Assembly (NCBI GenBank): GCA_040081395.1
Contig: JBEBGN010000060.1
Location: 1 to 16,382, forward strand
Direction of reading: 5' to 3'
DNA: 16,382 bases
Origin: UBA2982 sp040081395
GTDB lineage: Bacteria > Gemmatimonadota > Gemmatimonadetes > Longimicrobiales > Gaopeijiaceae
Shown here: in pieces, positions 14,054 through 16,382 of the stretch
Layout of the letters: every line of letters begins with the position of its first letter
Position numbering within the stretch: position 1 is the first letter of the stretch
Translations under genes and position numbers: made by a program
Notes under the pieces: generated by a model
The model's input: the letters and a program-made list of their open reading frames with translations, nothing else
What the model was told of the DNA's origin: nothing
The model's database searches: none

Positions 14054-15235
14054 CTACACGACCCCCTGCGCACGCGCTACGCTTGCCTTCAGGGCGAGGG
14101 CAGCCGCGGCGTACCCGCCGCCGGCTCCATCGACGAAGTGAAAGTGCGCACCTTGACGCTCCTCGATGAGGCAGGTCATCACCGCCGCCTTGGCGACGTG
14201 CACGCCGAAGTGGAGCCGCCCCGAGTTGCGCCCAGCGAGGAGGTACGCCTCCAACTGCTCCCGTTGGGCCGCGGTTCCCGACAGCACCAGCCTCAGGCTC
14301 CCGTCGAATTTCCGGAAGTCGGTATTCGCCACCAGGTCGGACCGGTAGGTGCCCCAGTCCGTGTCGCCCCAACGCATGCCGAAGCGGAGCAGGATCCACC
14401 CGATCACCACGTCGGCCCGGAGCCGGGTTCGGCGAAGGAAGCGCCCGAGCGCCCCCATCCGCCAGCCGCGCAGGCCGATCTCATTGTCGAGCACCTTCCG
14501 GGCGAGCGACACGCGCAGGCCCGCCTCGGCGACGGGACGGCAGTCGTCGGCCTCCCCGTAGATCCCGCGGATGCGTTCCATGACGTCCCGATAGGCCTCA
14601 AGCGCCTCCCCCTGCGGTCCCGTTGCGTCCACGATCACAGCAACCGTTTCGTCGTGAGGGCTCGGGATCTCGCTCCACCGACACTCGAGCCCCGTGTAGT
14701 CGGCCTGAGCATCGGCGTCGGCTGCCAGAACGAACTCATTTGGGAGCCCACCGCGCTTGAGACCGCGCTCGACGTGGGCGGCGCCGCCGCCGAACAGCGC
14801 GCATTGCACGTAGTGCGCCGACACGCGGTGACGTGCGACGAGCACGTCGAGCCCCTGATCGCGCACCCAGGAGACCGGCGCTACGCAAGCGCGGAGGGTG
14901 AGGTCGAAGCTCGCCTGAGCCATCGCCATCGTCGCGGAGAGCGCCCGCCGGCACTCAGGCACGAAGCGCTCGGGGACGCAGACCACCGCGCCGTCTCCGC
15001 CGAACACGTACGGAACCTCGACGCCCGGCGCGGCGTTCCGGATGGCGGCGATCACCGAGACGCCCACCGTGTTCACGTGCTTGTACCGCCCGCCGTCGAT
15101 GGCAGCGGTGGAGTTCTTGACGTCGGCGGCCACGACCCACCAGTCGTCCGGTAGCGGCGCGTAGCTCGTGCCGAATGCGAGCTGTTCGAAGCTGTCGACC
15201 GGCTCGATCGAGCGGTAGAAGGAGTCTGACGTCAC
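14054..15235 (-). CDS. DUF3095 family protein with class III cyclase-like motifs
   Basis: A 393-residue protein matching the uncharacterised DUF3095 family. Near the N-terminus, WWVVAADVKNSTAAIDGGRY (residues 32-51) and YVFGGDGAVVCVP (from 76) place Asp38 and Asp81 43 residues apart. This resembles the two metal-binding aspartates of class III adenylate/guanylate cyclases (D-x-x-x-S/T and GD). The later SAHYVQCALFGGGAAHVERG may correspond to the cyclase region supplying the base-stabilising Asn and Arg, but those residues are not evident. Cyclase activity is inference. GTG 15235 follows AAGGAG by 11 bases; the longer open frame to 15496 reads Cys/Arg-rich and overlaps the divergent DinB gene, so I rejected it. 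It leads a minus-strand run with the glycosyltransferase fusion, so a second messenger or sugar-phosphate role is possible. Confidence 0.8.
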   Translation of the reverse strand: MTSDSFYRSIEPVDSFEQLAFGTSYAPLPDDWWVVAADVKNSTAAIDGGRYKHVNTVGVSVIAAIRNAAPGVEVPYVFGGDGAVVCVPERFVPECRRALSATMAMAQASFDLTLRACVAPVSWVRDQGLDVLVARHRVSAHYVQCALFGGGAAHVERGLKRGGLPNEFVLAADADAQADYTGLECRWSEIPSPHDETVAVIVDATGPQGEALEAYRDVMERIRGIYGEADDCRPVAEAGLRVSLARKVLDNEIGLRGWRMGALGRFLRRTRLRADVVIGWILLRFGMRWGDTDWGTYRSDLVANTDFRKFDGSLRLVLSGTAAQREQLEAYLLAGRNSGRLHFGVHVAKAAVMTCLIEERQGAHFHFVDGAGGGYAAAALALKASVARAQGVV

Positions 15236-15310
15236 GGGTTCATCTGCTCCTTCACCGGGCGGCGTCACGGACCGAAAGCTACCACGGGGGGATGGCCCGT
15301 GTGGCGGCCT

Positions 15311-15342
15311 GGCCTCGACGCGCGGATATTGCCCGCGAGGCC
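15311..15342. promoter_or_regulatory. Inverted repeat in the DUF3095/DinB divergent spacer
   Basis: Seven-base arms, ggcctcg at 15311-15317 and cgaggcc at 15336-15342, flank an 18-base AT-containing centre, gatattg included, in the 133-base spacer between two divergent starts. The layout suits an operator or promoter region shared by both genes. No regulator can be named, and GC-rich DNA often produces such repeats by chance. Confidence 0.25.
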
Positions 15343-15368
15343 GACATCCCAACACTGCTGGAGCACCC

Positions 15369-15914
15369 ATGTCGATTACGTCCATCCGAGTCACACTCGC
15401 GGCGGCCCTCCTGCTCGCGGTCCCCTCTCTCACCGCCGCGCAGATGCAATCCTGGAAGGACGTGCAGGTCGCCGACATCCAGACCATGAAGGACAAGTTC
15501 GTCGGTCTCGCCGGTGAGTTCTCCGAGGCCCAGTACGACTACCGCCCCATGGAGGGTGTCCGCTCCGTGCGCGACGTGCTCGCGCTAGCGGTCGTCGAGG
15601 CGCACATCTTCCCCACGGCGTGGGGCGTCGCGCCCCCCGCGGGCGCCGGCTCCGGGTTCGGCCCCGAGAATCAGCGCGTGGGCGGGTTCAACAAGGCGCA
15701 GATGATCCGCGAGCTGAACTCCGCGTTCGATCACCTGCTCGGGGCGGTACGCGGTATGGACGACGCGAAGCGCAACGAGTCGTCGAGCTACTTCGGTCGA
15801 CAAATGCCCGTGCACGCGAACATCGCCACCGCGATGGCGGACATGCACGAGCACCTCGGGCAACTCATCGCCTACGCGCGTTCGAACGGCGTGGTGCCGC
15901 CCTGGAGTAGGTAA
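15369..15914 (+). CDS. Secreted DinB-like four-helix metal-binding protein
   Basis: A 181-residue protein of the DinB/YfiT-like superfamily, whose members are metal-binding four-helix bundles, often thiol-dependent transferases. The N-terminus MSITSIRVTLAAALLLAVPS is followed by LTAAQ and forms a signal peptide, so unlike most DinB proteins this one should be exported. The mature part has the family layout: FSEAQYDYRPMEGVRSVRD (the YxPxxGVRS-like opening), VVEAHIFPTAW with His79, and a C-terminal helix MADMHEHLGQLIAYARSNGVVPPWS with His160 and His162. In many homologs the third ligand is a His four residues before the last one; here that position is Asp158, so the metal site may be altered. 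GGAG lies five bases before the ATG. The specific reaction is unknown. It converges on the E2 gene with 20 bases between stops. Confidence 0.85.
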   Translation: MSITSIRVTLAAALLLAVPSLTAAQMQSWKDVQVADIQTMKDKFVGLAGEFSEAQYDYRPMEGVRSVRDVLALAVVEAHIFPTAWGVAPPAGAGSGFGPENQRVGGFNKAQMIRELNSAFDHLLGAVRGMDDAKRNESSSYFGRQMPVHANIATAMADMHEHLGQLIAYARSNGVVPPWSR

Positions 15915-15934
15915 CCCGCGCTCCACGCGACCGA

Positions 15935-16382
15935 TTAAACCAGGATCGCCGCCGGCTCCTCGAGCATCGTCTGGAGCGTCTGCAGGAAGACCGCGCCCGA
16001 AGCGCCGTCGATCACCCGGTGGTCGCAGCTCATGGTGATGCGCATGCGCGGCTGAACCACCACCGCGCCGTCCACAACGACCGCCCGTTCCTCCATCGCG
16101 CCGATGGCGATGATGGCGGCCTCGGGCGGATTGATGATCGCCGTGAATTCCTGGATGCCGAGCATGCCGAGGTTCGACACCGAGAAGGTCGAGCCCGTGT
16201 ACTCCTCGGGCGTGAGCTTCCGCTCGCGCGCCCTGCCGGCCAGCTCGCGCACCTCGGTCGAGATTTGCGCCACGCCCTTGGCGTGCGCGTTCTTGATGAC
16301 CGGCGTGATGAGGCCGTCGTCGATCGCCACCGCGACGCCGAGGTGCACCACGTTGAAGCGGCGCACGAAGCCGTCGTGCCAC
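15935..16382 (-). CDS. 2-oxoacid dehydrogenase E2 (dihydrolipoamide acyltransferase), C-terminal part
   Basis: Only the C-terminal 148 residues of the catalytic domain are present; the gene continues past the right edge. E2 transfers the acyl group from lipoyl-lysine to CoA in the pyruvate, 2-oxoglutarate or branched-chain dehydrogenase complex. The partial sequence starts WHDGFVRRFNVVHLGVAVAI and shows DGLITPVIKNA, TFSVSNLGMLGIQEFTAII, PPEAAIIAIGA and the active-site block MSCDHRVIDGASGAVFLQTL, in which the His and Asp are catalytic. MLEEPAAILV ends the protein, a common E2 C-terminus. The sequence fits the pyruvate-type E2 (PdhC) best, but the substrate class cannot be fixed without the rest. 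The lipoyl and peripheral-subunit-binding domains lie outside the window. It faces the DinB gene, with 20 bases between stops. Confidence 0.9.
   Translation of the reverse strand, partial: WHDGFVRRFNVVHLGVAVAIDDGLITPVIKNAHAKGVAQISTEVRELAGRARERKLTPEEYTGSTFSVSNLGMLGIQEFTAIINPPEAAIIAIGAMEERAVVVDGAVVVQPRMRITMSCDHRVIDGASGAVFLQTLQTMLEEPAAILV

Noticed and set aside
13502..15154. Plus-strand open frame of 550 codons
   Set aside because: It spans DUF3095 and part of the glycosyltransferase in antisense. The composition is Arg/His/Pro-rich without motifs and it crosses a gene boundary, so it is a GC-driven shadow.
15236..15496. 87-residue N-terminal extension of the DUF3095 protein
   Set aside because: It overlaps the signal peptide region of the divergent DinB gene and reads as Cys/Arg-rich non-coding sequence. 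GTG 15235 has AAGGAG upstream.

Overview
This window is about 68-70% GC by eye and densely packed, with no gap between genes above roughly 250 bases. The gene set suggests a heterotrophic bacterium of the Gemmatimonadota or a related high-GC environmental lineage: secreted S9 peptidase, secreted DinB-like protein, a secreted family of unknown function common in Gemmatimonadota and Acidobacteria, and a Na+/solute symporter. That placement is inference from gene families; there is no rRNA here to test it. I see no tRNA, rRNA, CRISPR, insertion sequence or phage gene.

Left part (1-4539): the 3' end of ispH (isoprenoid pathway) runs rightward into a convergent lpd-marR pair on the minus strand (dihydrolipoamide dehydrogenase followed 10 bases later by a MarR-type repressor). 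Divergent from lpd is a translationally coupled pair on the plus strand, a MurG-fold/MJ1255-like glycosyltransferase and a two-part GNAT-like protein, overlapping by ATGA.

Middle part (4552-10939): a minus-strand sodium:solute symporter carrying a one-base frameshift near 5758 is followed by a plus-strand run: a secreted dipeptidyl-peptidase IV-type S9 peptidase, a CADD-family diiron protein, and a SulP anion transporter with a STAS domain. The CADD-family protein is the most interesting single gene. It retains all six metal ligands and both the Tyr and Lys that the chlamydial enzyme is thought to consume when making para-aminobenzoate. A hairpin separates this run from the next block.

Right part (11014-16382): a minus-strand run of DUF3095 (with class III cyclase-like sequence), a two-domain glycosyltransferase fusion (exostosin/GT47-like plus DxD GT-A-like), and a secreted protein of unknown function. 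Divergent from it is a secreted DinB-like protein, and the window ends in the catalytic C-terminus of a 2-oxoacid dehydrogenase E2 on the minus strand. E2 at the right edge and E3 (lpd) at the left edge share a strand and a complex but are separated by about 13.7 kb of unrelated genes.

No clearly new multi-gene system is demonstrated. The best leads are the CADD-like candidate pABA synthase, the GT47/GT-A fusion next to DUF3095, and the coupled glycosyltransferase-GNAT pair.
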